Part shown: positions 37,816 through 45,959 of the stretch, one piece after another | Layout: each line of letters opens with the position of its first letter | How positions within the stretch are numbered: position 1 is the stretch's first letter | NCBI GenBank assembly: GCA_015059715.1 | Contig: SUZV01000005.1 | Coordinates: forward strand, 53,980 to 117,979 | Direction of reading: 5' to 3' | Length of the DNA stretch: 64,000 nt | Source: Rikenellaceae bacterium | Lineage (GTDB): Bacteria; Bacteroidota; Bacteroidia; Bacteroidales; Rikenellaceae | Notes under the pieces: generated by a model | The model's database searches: none | Told to the model about the DNA's origin: nothing | Seen by the model: only the letters and a program-made list of their open reading frames with translations | Position numbers and translations under genes: made by a program

Positions 37816-38283
37816 CTATTTAAAGTCGAGGTACTCTTTGACATACTTAATCTCCTCCCAGCGGTAGCTCTTGGTGACCTCTACGCTCTGCTTACGCTTC
37901 TTGCCCTCTACCGTCTGCTTCTCCTCATACGACAGGGTTATACCCTCGTCGCCCACATCGTCGAGCTTAGCCAAAATCTTGATGCCATCCTTGAGCAACA
38001 CCTCTACCGAGCCTCCCAATATCTTGCGATACTGGCGTAGGAGTTTAAGCTCGGAGCCTATACCTGCCGAGGCTACTAAAAGTGAGTAGTCCTCTACCTC
38101 GCGGTCAAGCTCCTCCTCGATAGCGCGGTTTATCCTTGCGCAGTCATCCAATTTTACTGCTGTATCGCTATCAACGAGTAGCTCGATATCGCCCGATGGC
38201 GATATTTTGCACTCTACAACGAACATGTCGCTGCCCTCAAGAATTCTCTCTGCAATCTCTATAACCTTCTGTGCTTCAATCAT
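37816..38283 (-). CDS. rimP: ribosome maturation factor RimP
   Basis: 155-residue protein needed for 30S assembly. The N-terminal alpha-beta domain (IEIAERILEGSDMFVVECKI) and the Sm-like C-terminal domain (LRQYRKILGGSVEVLLKDGI) are both recognisable, and DREVEDYSLLVASAGIG is the family's linker motif. It heads the conserved order rimP-nusA-infB, which supports the call strongly. A full promoter and a leader hairpin lie upstream. Confidence 0.94.
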   Translation of the reverse strand: MIEAQKVIEIAERILEGSDMFVVECKISPSGDIELLVDSDTAVKLDDCARINRAIEEELDREVEDYSLLVASAGIGSELKLLRQYRKILGGSVEVLLKDGIKILAKLDDVGDEGITLSYEEKQTVEGKKRKQSVEVTKSYRWEEIKYVKEYLDFK

Positions 38284-38339
38284 CTCTGTAAATCGTATAT
38301 CTCTATGTGTCTAATATCGTTACGTTATATCCACGAAAT

Positions 38340-38360
38340 AAGGGGACCATTAGTCCCCTT
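38340..38360 (-). promoter_or_regulatory. leader hairpin upstream of rimP
   Basis: AAGGGGAC and GTCCCCTT form a perfect 8-base stem with a 5-base loop. It lies between the promoter (-7 box at 38381) and the rimP ATG (38283), so it should be in the transcript. It could be an attenuator for this operon, which encodes NusA. There is only a short ATTT after it. Confidence 0.45.
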
Positions 38361-38380
38361 ACTCTCGTCCTTTTGCCCTG

Positions 38381-38411
38381 CAAAGATATGTATAATTTTT
38401 ATGTTTTCCAA
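38381..38411 (-). promoter_or_regulatory. promoter of rimP-nusA-infB
   Basis: Minus strand TTG (38411-38409), 20 bases, TATCTTTG (38388-38381): full Bacteroidota consensus. Confidence 0.75.
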
Positions 38412-38480
38412 TAAATTAGCCCATTTTTCGCATATTTATCATTATTGTGATATGCGGCTTGTCGCGAGGGCATCCGACAG

Positions 38481-40934
38481 CTACTTCTTGAGGCTAACAA
38501 CGCCTAAGCCGCCAGCGTAGTAGCTGTGAATATTTACCTTGCCTGCGGTATCGAGGATGACCATAACGATAATATCGCCGCCATACGTCGCGCTATACTT
38601 AAGAAGTGCCTCGTACTTAGGATTAAACGAGTTCTCAAGGTCGTCGATATACTTATATGGCGTACCCTCGGTGACAACCTTTACCGAACCCTTAACCTTG
38701 CCTGTCTCGGTGTACTCCACAAGGTTTGCCTTCACGCGCTCCTCAATCTCTTCGGTTTTGCAGCTGGCTAAGCGCATAAACCACACCTTGTCAACGTTAT
38801 CGCTAAACTCTGTAGCGGTGAGAGTCACGTTTACGCGCTCATCTACCTCGCTCTCATCCGAGGCGGTAAGTGTTGCTGTGGCCGTACCTAAGTAGCTGAG
38901 TGCGCCCTCTTCGATAACCTCTTCGAGAGTGGTGTAGTAGTCGGTGTCGAGGCCTGCCAAGCGTGCTACGCAGACAATCTCGCCTGCGCGGCCCGATGTA
39001 TCAACTGCCGAGGCGTAGATATAGTAGTTGTCGCCTGGGTGGTAGATGTCTATAACGGCGGTAGCCACGCCATCGACTATATCATACTCCTCGCGGTAGT
39101 TCTGGTAGCTATCCGCATCCAAGACATACTCTAAGTTGTCGGCATAGGCCGCGTGGTCTGCCGTAGGTGCTGCATAGAGACGTACCTTCGTAGCGTTGCT
39201 ATCTGTCGTGACCTTAACGGTGAGACTTTCGTGCGATGTCTGAGTCTCGATGGTGGCAGCGGTAATCTTAGCTACGCCTGTAAGCGATGGACGCTTAGTG
39301 GTAAATGTAGTGTAGGCGACCTGTCCAATCTTACCCTCCTTGATAGCCACAGCGTAGGCGTAGTACTCGTGTCCTATCTCGAGGCGGTCGTCAAGCAGGC
39401 GCGTGATGGGCTCGGTATAAATCGTAGGTATAGCCTGTGCCGAGCTGGCCAGGAATATCTTAATCTCCTCCTCTGTCGCACCCTCGAATGTGAATGGATT
39501 GTCTGTGTCGGCATCTGCAATAGCTGGATCTACATAGCCGATAATGACCTTGCAGGGCTCCTCGGCTGTGACCTTTGCGTATGCCTCAGTCTCGGTAATA
39601 TCGCCCATCTCGATAGCGATGTCTACGTCGCCGTTAACCTCTACGTCGGGGATGACGACCTCTGTGGTTGTCACGTTGTAGTTGCCGCTGTTGTCCTCGC
39701 CATATACAGCAATGGTATACGACGTGCCAGGCGTAAGTATTATACCAGCACTCTCGTTGCTGTCGGTGCGCGAGTTACGCACAAGGTCCTGCTCGGTGAA
39801 GGTGCGGCTCTCGGTGGCCGAGTTAAAGACTGCAAAGGGGTAGCTCGGATCGGGGTTGAGCGACGACTGTGCCTGCTCGATAAAGATATTACGGTCATAG
39901 GCCGAGGTGTGTACAGCACCTGCAACGTAGCGCACACAGTGCTCCTGTTTTGTTACCACAGCGTCGAGCGTATAGGCCGTAAGGTTCTCGATAGCTATCT
40001 CGGCTACGGGGCTGATGACGCTAAAGGTGGCACTCTTCTCCTCGCCAAGGTTAAGCTCATTCTCGGCGCGGAATATAAACTGATACTCCTTATCGTAGTC
40101 TACCTTGTAGCTTACGGTGCGTGCTGTAGCATCCTCGAAACTGTCGATTTTGGATATTGTAGTATCTCGCTTAGTGCCCCAATACCAGTGGTGAGTATCC
40201 TCCGAGGGTGTAACCTCGAATGATACCTCCATCTTAGCCTCGTCGAACATAGGCTTAGATATTGAAATTGTAGGCTCGGCCAACTCGAAGAAGCACTCTG
40301 CGGTAACATCCTCGCCACGTATGTTGCCACACTCGGCATAAGCACGTAGCTCGACTCTCTTACCCCAGATGTAGGGGAAGCTTATCACCCTCTCGGCATT
40401 ACCCTCCTCGCTATTCCATGCTAACGAGGTGTGCTCCTCGTCGGTAGCGTAGCTCTGCCAGTACCACCTCTCAGTAGCCTTAGATGGGTAGATGGTAGCC
40501 TCGGCCATATTTGTCTCTGCATTTAGCGTAATCTGGCCGATGGTGAGTGTCACCTCGCCCTCGGGCATTGCGCAGAAGCTCTTCTTTGCGGTGTCGCTCT
40601 TACCCGCCTTATTCTCGGCGTATGCCTCGATGGTGTACTCTATGCCATAGGTAACCTCGAACTTAAGCTCCTTGGCTGCGGCACCCTCCTCCCTGTTAAA
40701 GCTCTCCTCGTCAGTGGTGATGCTGCCACCCTTAACTCTCCAGTACCACGCTGTGGCATCTGTAGATGGGGCAATCATCACCTTAACACTCATAGTTGCG
40801 GCATCGAACTCTGGTTCGAGGATGCCGATGGTAGGCCTATTTACGGGAGTATCTGCTGGCTCTTTGTCGCAACTCCACGATACGAGGGCTACGATGGCTA
40901 CCATTGCGGTAGCGATTAATTCTCTTATTCTCAT
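38481..40934 (-). CDS. large lipoprotein with fibronectin-like repeats (last gene of the SusCD operon)
   Basis: 817-residue lipoprotein: signal peptide, then the lipobox cysteine in SWSC near residue 22. The N-terminal 320 residues are three repeats of about 100, each with WYW or WYWQ (AWYWRVKGG, RWYWQSYAT, HWYWGTKRD) and a strand like YGIEYTIEAYAENKAG. The C-terminal part has further fibronectin-like strands (EIGHEYYAYAVAIK, PGDNYYIYASAVD). No catalytic motif is seen. Its place at the end of the SusCD-protease operon suggests a surface-binding role. The three WYW repeats within one protein are its most distinctive trait. Confidence 0.75.
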   Translation of the reverse strand: MRIRELIATAMVAIVALVSWSCDKEPADTPVNRPTIGILEPEFDAATMSVKVMIAPSTDATAWYWRVKGGSITTDEESFNREEGAAAKELKFEVTYGIEYTIEAYAENKAGKSDTAKKSFCAMPEGEVTLTIGQITLNAETNMAEATIYPSKATERWYWQSYATDEEHTSLAWNSEEGNAERVISFPYIWGKRVELRAYAECGNIRGEDVTAECFFELAEPTISISKPMFDEAKMEVSFEVTPSEDTHHWYWGTKRDTTISKIDSFEDATARTVSYKVDYDKEYQFIFRAENELNLGEEKSATFSVISPVAEIAIENLTAYTLDAVVTKQEHCVRYVAGAVHTSAYDRNIFIEQAQSSLNPDPSYPFAVFNSATESRTFTEQDLVRNSRTDSNESAGIILTPGTSYTIAVYGEDNSGNYNVTTTEVVIPDVEVNGDVDIAIEMGDITETEAYAKVTAEEPCKVIIGYVDPAIADADTDNPFTFEGATEEEIKIFLASSAQAIPTIYTEPITRLLDDRLEIGHEYYAYAVAIKEGKIGQVAYTTFTTKRPSLTGVAKITAATIETQTSHESLTVKVTTDSNATKVRLYAAPTADHAAYADNLEYVLDADSYQNYREEYDIVDGVATAVIDIYHPGDNYYIYASAVDTSGRAGEIVCVARLAGLDTDYYTTLEEVIEEGALSYLGTATATLTASDESEVDERVNVTLTATEFSDNVDKVWFMRLASCKTEEIEERVKANLVEYTETGKVKGSVKVVTEGTPYKYIDDLENSFNPKYEALLKYSATYGGDIIVMVILDTAGKVNIHSYYAGGLGVVSLKK

Positions 40935-40948
40935 AATGCTATCTATTA

Positions 40949-41401
40949 TTAGTTAAATTCAGGTATCGACTCTATACGCGCAAAGTCCATGCACTCGCCC
41001 GTTGTGCGTGACCGCCATAGCATCCTATCGCGTGTGGGCATCTCGACGCGGTACTCGTCGTTCCAGTCGCCTACGCCATTGTCGTAGCAGCCTCGCAGCG
41101 TGTAGGTGCCATCCTCCTCGGCGAGGATGCTGTATTGCCCCGTACTACGACGAGGATACATTGAGCCTATGTTTGTCCACATCTCGAAGCTGCGCTTGTC
41201 GCGGTCAAAAGAGATATATAGTAGGGTTGCATCGAGGAGCTCGCTGCCATCAAGATGGGTCAGTTGCCAGCTGCCATCTATCGTGTTGTAGGTGACCTCG
41301 ATTTTGGGTTGTGTAGCGTCATCAATGGGTGCCTGCTTGCCACACGATGCAAGTGTTAGGAGTGTGGCAACAGCCATAATTGTTACTTGTAGAAATCTCA
41401 T
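40949..41401 (-). CDS. small lipocalin-like lipoprotein
   Basis: 150 residues with a signal peptide and lipobox (LTLASC, Cys about 20). The mature part has the pattern of small lipocalin-like Bacteroidota lipoproteins: GSWQLTHLDG at the start of the barrel, then alternating strands with FEMWTNIGSM and TYTLRGCYDN. Function unknown. It lies 2 bases after the DUF1573 gene and 14 bases before the next lipoprotein, inside the operon. Confidence 0.7.
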   Translation of the reverse strand: MRFLQVTIMAVATLLTLASCGKQAPIDDATQPKIEVTYNTIDGSWQLTHLDGSELLDATLLYISFDRDKRSFEMWTNIGSMYPRRSTGQYSILAEEDGTYTLRGCYDNGVGDWNDEYRVEMPTRDRMLWRSRTTGECMDFARIESIPEFN

Positions 41402-41403
41402 AT

Positions 41404-42192
41404 CTATCGCTTTATTGTTACCTTAATCATACGCTCGATAGGCGGTGCCTCGATGCCCTCAATAAGTAGCATTGTAGTGATATCGCGCTCTAAGGCTCTA
41501 TCAGGCCTATAGCTAATCACTATGTCGCCCTCGCCCTTGGGTGCAATAACCTCGGGCTCGCTACGTAGGTTCAAACTCTCGATTGTCGAGCGTGATGTTA
41601 TCCTTATGGGCCTTTCCGAGGTGTTTACTACGGCTATGCGCTCCGTGCTGCTATCAGACTCTCCTATAGTAACCTCCTTGCGGCTTAGTCGCAGTGCCCC
41701 TATGCGGTGGCTTAGATGGCTCAGTGTGTCGTTGGCCTCAATATCGCCCTCGATGCTTAGCTTGAGCGTTGGGCGCAGGCTGTCAAGGTCGGTGTAGACG
41801 AGGATTCTTAATAAAAAGTCTCCACTACGTCCCACAGGGTCAAAGCTACCCACGATACTCATCCTACCTTGAGGCTCTATGCGCTCGCTATCGGCCGAGA
41901 CCCTAAGACAGCTACACGTTGAGCGTAAATCGGTAATATTTACACCTCGGTCGCCGGTGTTGCGTAGCTTAAACTCTACAGTGACACTCTCGCTATCGGA
42001 TATCTTACCGAGGTTGATAGCCTCGCACTCGGCAGTGATGCAGCCCGCTACAGATGTCGATAGTGGGGGATTGACCAACGAGTCGAGCGCGCTACGCGAT
42101 AGGAGGTGTCGCTCCTGTGCCGTAGCTACGATGGTCGTGAGCATGGCGGTAGTGGCCACACATATATATAATATCTTACGTCGCAGCCTCAT
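41404..42192 (-). CDS. DUF1573-domain exported protein
   Basis: 262-residue exported protein with a cleavable signal peptide (MRLRRKILYICVATTAMLTT, then VATAQ). The central domain matches DUF1573: NLGKISDSESVTVEFKLRNT, then a CSCLRVSAD cysteine pair, GRSGDFLLRILVYTD, and a second beta domain in which VVNTSERPIRI recurs. The fold is Ig-like (ASH/MSP type); function is unknown. A GTG at 42213 overlaps the peptidase gene by 10 bases; the ATG at 42192 is a better start because the signal peptide then begins at the initiator Met. Confidence 0.78.
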   Translation of the reverse strand: MRLRRKILYICVATTAMLTTIVATAQERHLLSRSALDSLVNPPLSTSVAGCITAECEAINLGKISDSESVTVEFKLRNTGDRGVNITDLRSTCSCLRVSADSERIEPQGRMSIVGSFDPVGRSGDFLLRILVYTDLDSLRPTLKLSIEGDIEANDTLSHLSHRIGALRLSRKEVTIGESDSSTERIAVVNTSERPIRITSRSTIESLNLRSEPEVIAPKGEGDIVISYRPDRALERDITTMLLIEGIEAPPIERMIKVTIKR

Positions 42193-42203
42193 ATCCCTGC
42201 TAT

Positions 42204-44252
42204 TTATAACCACCCGTTATCCTCGGCACCAACCCTTACGGTGAGGGTGGTACGATGCTCCGTACCATCGCTACACCTTATGCTAAGCGATGTCTGACCC
42301 TTGGAGTGCCCTACGACATAGAGTAGGCCACCCTCTATGCGAGCCTCAGCAATGGAGCTATTCGCGGTGGTGGCTGTGGTCGCCGAGACGATGTTATACT
42401 CCTCCAATACCAACCTAAGCTCCTCGTCGGGGGCCAAGTATAGGTTGGGAAGCCGCATATCTCGGCCCGAACCATCGATAGCCTTAAGCAGGGCTGTGGC
42501 ATCGACCAAACGACCCATCTTGCCTCGGTACTCTGTTAAGTTCATCTTGAGCGGTGTGGCACCAGCCGAGTTATGGCGCATATAGAAGAGCTTTTCGCCC
42601 ACGAAGTAGTCGTCTATATCCTCTGCCGATGCGTACATCAACTCGCGGAACTCGGCCGATGTAAAGTGGCGGTGCTGCTGCTTGGCGTATGCTAAGCCGA
42701 GTGCCGCAACGCCCGAAACGTGGGGACAGGCCATCGACGTACCCTCATAATAGCCGTAGCCAGCAACACCATTGACCACCAGCGTAGAGAATATCGCACC
42801 CTGCTCCTTGAGCACCCCATTTTCGTCGTATAGCTCATCCTCCTGGCCTGGAGTGCCGTAGTACTCAAGGTCGCCACCAGGGGCCGAGAGGAGTACCTCG
42901 CTACCATAGTTTGAGTATGATGCAGGGGTAAAATCGGCAGCTATCGAGGCTACAGATATGCACCCCGAGTAGGCTGCAGGAAATGACGATTGTGCAGCAT
43001 ACTCATTACCCGAGGCGAAGATGGCAAGACCGCCATCGATGACACCATTGGGCGAGCCTGCGCAGTTGATAAAGTAGTCCAAAGCCTCCTTCTCAAGGGG
43101 GTAGGTGGCGGCCCACTCCTCTTCGGTTGCAGGTCCTGGCGTGTAGCCCATTATGAGGTTGGCCTTGGCAGAGTTATAGCCCCACGAGCACTGTAGTATA
43201 ACAGCACCGTTATCTGCGGCATACTTTATGGCACGGGCCTCCATAGCCAGCGATGCCGAGTTCATGCCGTCGAAGAGCTGAAGGCTCATAATCTTAACTC
43301 CTTTATGGCCCTTGCCACCTCCTGCGATGCCTGCACACCCTATGCCGTTGTCATTTACCGCAGCTATAGTGCCTGCTACGTGTGTGCCGTGTCCAGTGCT
43401 GCCATTCGAGGTCCACGATGTCACTGCGCTATTGCGCACAAAGTTGTAGCCATACTTATCATCTTCGTAGCCATTACCATCGGCATCCTGGCCTGCGTGT
43501 AGCTCCTCGCCCTCGTTAATCCATATATTGTCGGCAAGGTCGGGGTGGCTCCACATCACAGCCTCGTCCATTACGGCAACGATGATATCCTCATCGCCTG
43601 TACACACCTCCCATGCACCTGCGCACCCTGCATCGGCCCCAGAAACAACACCTGCCCACTCCTGAGCAATAGGTGCTGTGCCATCGTTGATGTAGCACCA
43701 TTGACGATATATCTCAGGGTCGTTAAATGGCCACGCTACGCTGCGTGTGGTGTGGCTCTCGGACTCAGCACAGCTTATAAAGCGTGGGTTGGGGTCAGGG
43801 TTGTAGGCGCGATAAATATTACGATTACACTGAAGCCTATCCACCTCGCCAAGCTGCGAAAGGTGTTCGATGGCCGTAGCTATATCCTCGCTCTCGTCAA
43901 ACCTGACTATATACCATAGGTGAAGACCTGCCTGACGTGTACGCTCCTCGTGGCGAATATCTACGGGGAAGAGACGTTCAAAACTATAGGCTCCGAGGAT
44001 GTCGAGAACCTCATCCGTAGATGGTATTCCCGAGCGTGTAGCCTCGCCACCTGAGCGAGTCATCGTCTCGTCAAGTATCGCCTCCATTGCCGAGTCAAAC
44101 TTGATGATTACCTCGCCTTGTATGGCATCCTCAGTGATGATAGACACATGGTGGCCACCATCATTGGGCGATAGCGACTCGGCACCCTCTCTTACGCAGG
44201 CACCAAGTGTTACAAGAGCTAAAAATGCTACTACAAAAGCTATTCTCTTCAT
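42204..44252 (-). CDS. lipoprotein subtilisin-like serine protease (S8)
   Basis: 682-residue protease, predicted at the cell surface or in the periplasm by its lipobox (LGAC, Cys19). Residues ~40-150 look like a pro-domain. The catalytic triad is Asp229 in VAVMDEAVMW, His288 in GHGTHVAG and Ser506 in GTSMACPHVSG, with oxyanion Asn416 in ASGNE. The Asp motif reads DEA where D-T/S-G is usual, which may alter but need not abolish activity. A C-terminal Ig-like domain (about 600-680) follows. It is the only hydrolase in the ten-gene operon, so it probably cuts the protein that the SusCD pair imports. Confidence 0.9.
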   Translation of the reverse strand: MKRIAFVVAFLALVTLGACVREGAESLSPNDGGHHVSIITEDAIQGEVIIKFDSAMEAILDETMTRSGGEATRSGIPSTDEVLDILGAYSFERLFPVDIRHEERTRQAGLHLWYIVRFDESEDIATAIEHLSQLGEVDRLQCNRNIYRAYNPDPNPRFISCAESESHTTRSVAWPFNDPEIYRQWCYINDGTAPIAQEWAGVVSGADAGCAGAWEVCTGDEDIIVAVMDEAVMWSHPDLADNIWINEGEELHAGQDADGNGYEDDKYGYNFVRNSAVTSWTSNGSTGHGTHVAGTIAAVNDNGIGCAGIAGGGKGHKGVKIMSLQLFDGMNSASLAMEARAIKYAADNGAVILQCSWGYNSAKANLIMGYTPGPATEEEWAATYPLEKEALDYFINCAGSPNGVIDGGLAIFASGNEYAAQSSFPAAYSGCISVASIAADFTPASYSNYGSEVLLSAPGGDLEYYGTPGQEDELYDENGVLKEQGAIFSTLVVNGVAGYGYYEGTSMACPHVSGVAALGLAYAKQQHRHFTSAEFRELMYASAEDIDDYFVGEKLFYMRHNSAGATPLKMNLTEYRGKMGRLVDATALLKAIDGSGRDMRLPNLYLAPDEELRLVLEEYNIVSATTATTANSSIAEARIEGGLLYVVGHSKGQTSLSIRCSDGTEHRTTLTVRVGAEDNGWL

Positions 44253-44255
44253 ATT

Positions 44256-45947
44256 CTACTCCATTTCATCGTTAAACTCGTAGCGTCCGCGATACAACGG
44301 ATACCTCTCGAAGTAGTACTCCGTAGATTTGGGGACGTTGCTAAAACCCGCAGCCTTGCCATCGGAGTCTGTCGCCGACTCCTGCTGTGGGAATACCAAT
44401 ATCTCGGGCCCCCACTCTAAAAGGCGTGGGTGGTATAGTAGCCAGTCGGGAAGCTCGCCACTCATAAAGTTGAGGTTTATCCTCAGGGCTCTCATATTGG
44501 GGAGTATGCGTGGCAGCTGAGCCTCGACAGCCCAATCTACCGTGTCGCCATAGCGCGCCACATCCTCCTCGGTGTAGGCTCTAACACCCTCTTTACCAGC
44601 CTCGAAGTCGGGAAGCTTACCCTCGATATAGTTGTACGATAGCGACAGCTCCTCAAGCTCCTCCCATAGTAGTAATCTCTTCACTGCGTCGCTATCATCT
44701 AAGTCGCTGTGTAGGCCTATGCCACGCTCATCGGCCGATGACCTTGTGCGCAGGTCGGCTATCGAGGCGCGGCGGTTGCTCGATAGGTTTAGCGAGCGCA
44801 GCTTAGGGAAGTTCTCGCGCGTGATAACCTCGGGAATAGAGTTGAAGTTGTTGGAGTTAAGGTCCAGCGTCTCAAGCGTAGCACCGAGCTTGGCAAAGCC
44901 CTCGGGCAGCGATACAAGGCCAAAGGCTGCAATGCGCAGGGCCTTAAGGTGCTCAAGCTGGCATATCTCCTCGCCGAGGTCGATGCTCTTAAGCATAGTG
45001 TTAACATTGCCAAAGAGCGACAATGTTTCGAGATATCTCAGATGCTTAATCTCGACAGGAACACCATCCTCGGTGTTAAAGTAGCTTAGGTCGAGGTCGC
45101 GTACACGGCCTACAGCCTCGGGCGAAGGTAGCGAGCTGTCGGTAGCCTCCCATAGGCGCACCGACTCCCAGCGGCTCATCGCCTCGGTAGTAGATATAGC
45201 ATTCTCGCTCCAGCACTCAAGCTTGGAGTGTATCGTTACTACTGCGAGGGAGTCGCCCTGGCGATTATCCTTGATGACTGGGGCACTGTTCTGGCGCACG
45301 ACAAGCCTATTGCTCGTAGCCAATGGTGTGCCATCCTTGGCCGTAAAGTAGAGCGTGGCAACGCGCTCCTTAGGCTCGGTATTCATCTTCCACTCCATGT
45401 GCAGGCGTGTACTACGTGGGCGTGCTCCTCTGTCGAGCACAATATTAAAGTCGTCAATAGAGAGCCACTCTTCGTCGCTATCATACTCGGCGACAACGTC
45501 AAACTCTACGTTACTCTCTACATCGAACTCAAACCAGCGGTCTATGCGTGGTGCTGAGGCTGCCAACCTGTACTCGCTAAGCTCTGGCGTTACCTGACGG
45601 GCATAGCCGTGCTGTGTGATGGCTATATTTTTGAGCACCTTACCGCCCGACGAGAAGCGTATCTCGGTGTTGCGCATATCGTTGATAAGCGTAGAGTCTA
45701 CCCTTATGCTGCACCTTACCTCGCCACGACCATTGGCTGGCGACACCATAACCCAGGGGACATCGGCCACGGCGGTCCACTCCTGCGATGAACGTATCGA
45801 AATATCGTAGCTACCGCCCGAGGCCTCGGCCTCGATGGTGGTGATATCGGCCTCGAAGCCTGGTAGTGTCGTGGTGTCGTTGCTACAGCTCTGTAGTGCG
45901 ATAATTGCACAGAGTGCTGCGATTATATGTATATTTACAATTCTCAT
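44256..45947 (-). CDS. BACON plus leucine-rich-repeat lipoprotein
   Basis: 563-residue lipoprotein (lipobox LQSC, Cys21). A BACON domain covers about residues 30-115 (SSQEWTAVADVPWVMVSPAN, ITQHGY); a second Ig-like domain runs to ~225. From about 275 to 520 are leucine-rich repeats: LRYLETLSLFGN, LEHLKALRIAAFG, LETLDLNSNNFNSIPE, LRSLNLSSNR and LEELSLSYNYIEG. LRR proteins of this type bind proteins or peptides. It sits 3 bases upstream of the protease gene and 12 bases from a second LRR gene. Confidence 0.85.
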   Translation of the reverse strand: MRIVNIHIIAALCAIIALQSCSNDTTTLPGFEADITTIEAEASGGSYDISIRSSQEWTAVADVPWVMVSPANGRGEVRCSIRVDSTLINDMRNTEIRFSSGGKVLKNIAITQHGYARQVTPELSEYRLAASAPRIDRWFEFDVESNVEFDVVAEYDSDEEWLSIDDFNIVLDRGARPRSTRLHMEWKMNTEPKERVATLYFTAKDGTPLATSNRLVVRQNSAPVIKDNRQGDSLAVVTIHSKLECWSENAISTTEAMSRWESVRLWEATDSSLPSPEAVGRVRDLDLSYFNTEDGVPVEIKHLRYLETLSLFGNVNTMLKSIDLGEEICQLEHLKALRIAAFGLVSLPEGFAKLGATLETLDLNSNNFNSIPEVITRENFPKLRSLNLSSNRRASIADLRTRSSADERGIGLHSDLDDSDAVKRLLLWEELEELSLSYNYIEGKLPDFEAGKEGVRAYTEEDVARYGDTVDWAVEAQLPRILPNMRALRINLNFMSGELPDWLLYHPRLLEWGPEILVFPQQESATDSDGKAAGFSNVPKSTEYYFERYPLYRGRYEFNDEME

Positions 45948-45959
45948 AGTCGTAGCCTG

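Noticed and set aside
39153..40223. 356-residue plus-strand open frame opposite the WYW-repeat lipoprotein
   Set aside because: Antisense shadow with many cysteines and no domain; the minus-strand frame has a signal peptide and repeats.
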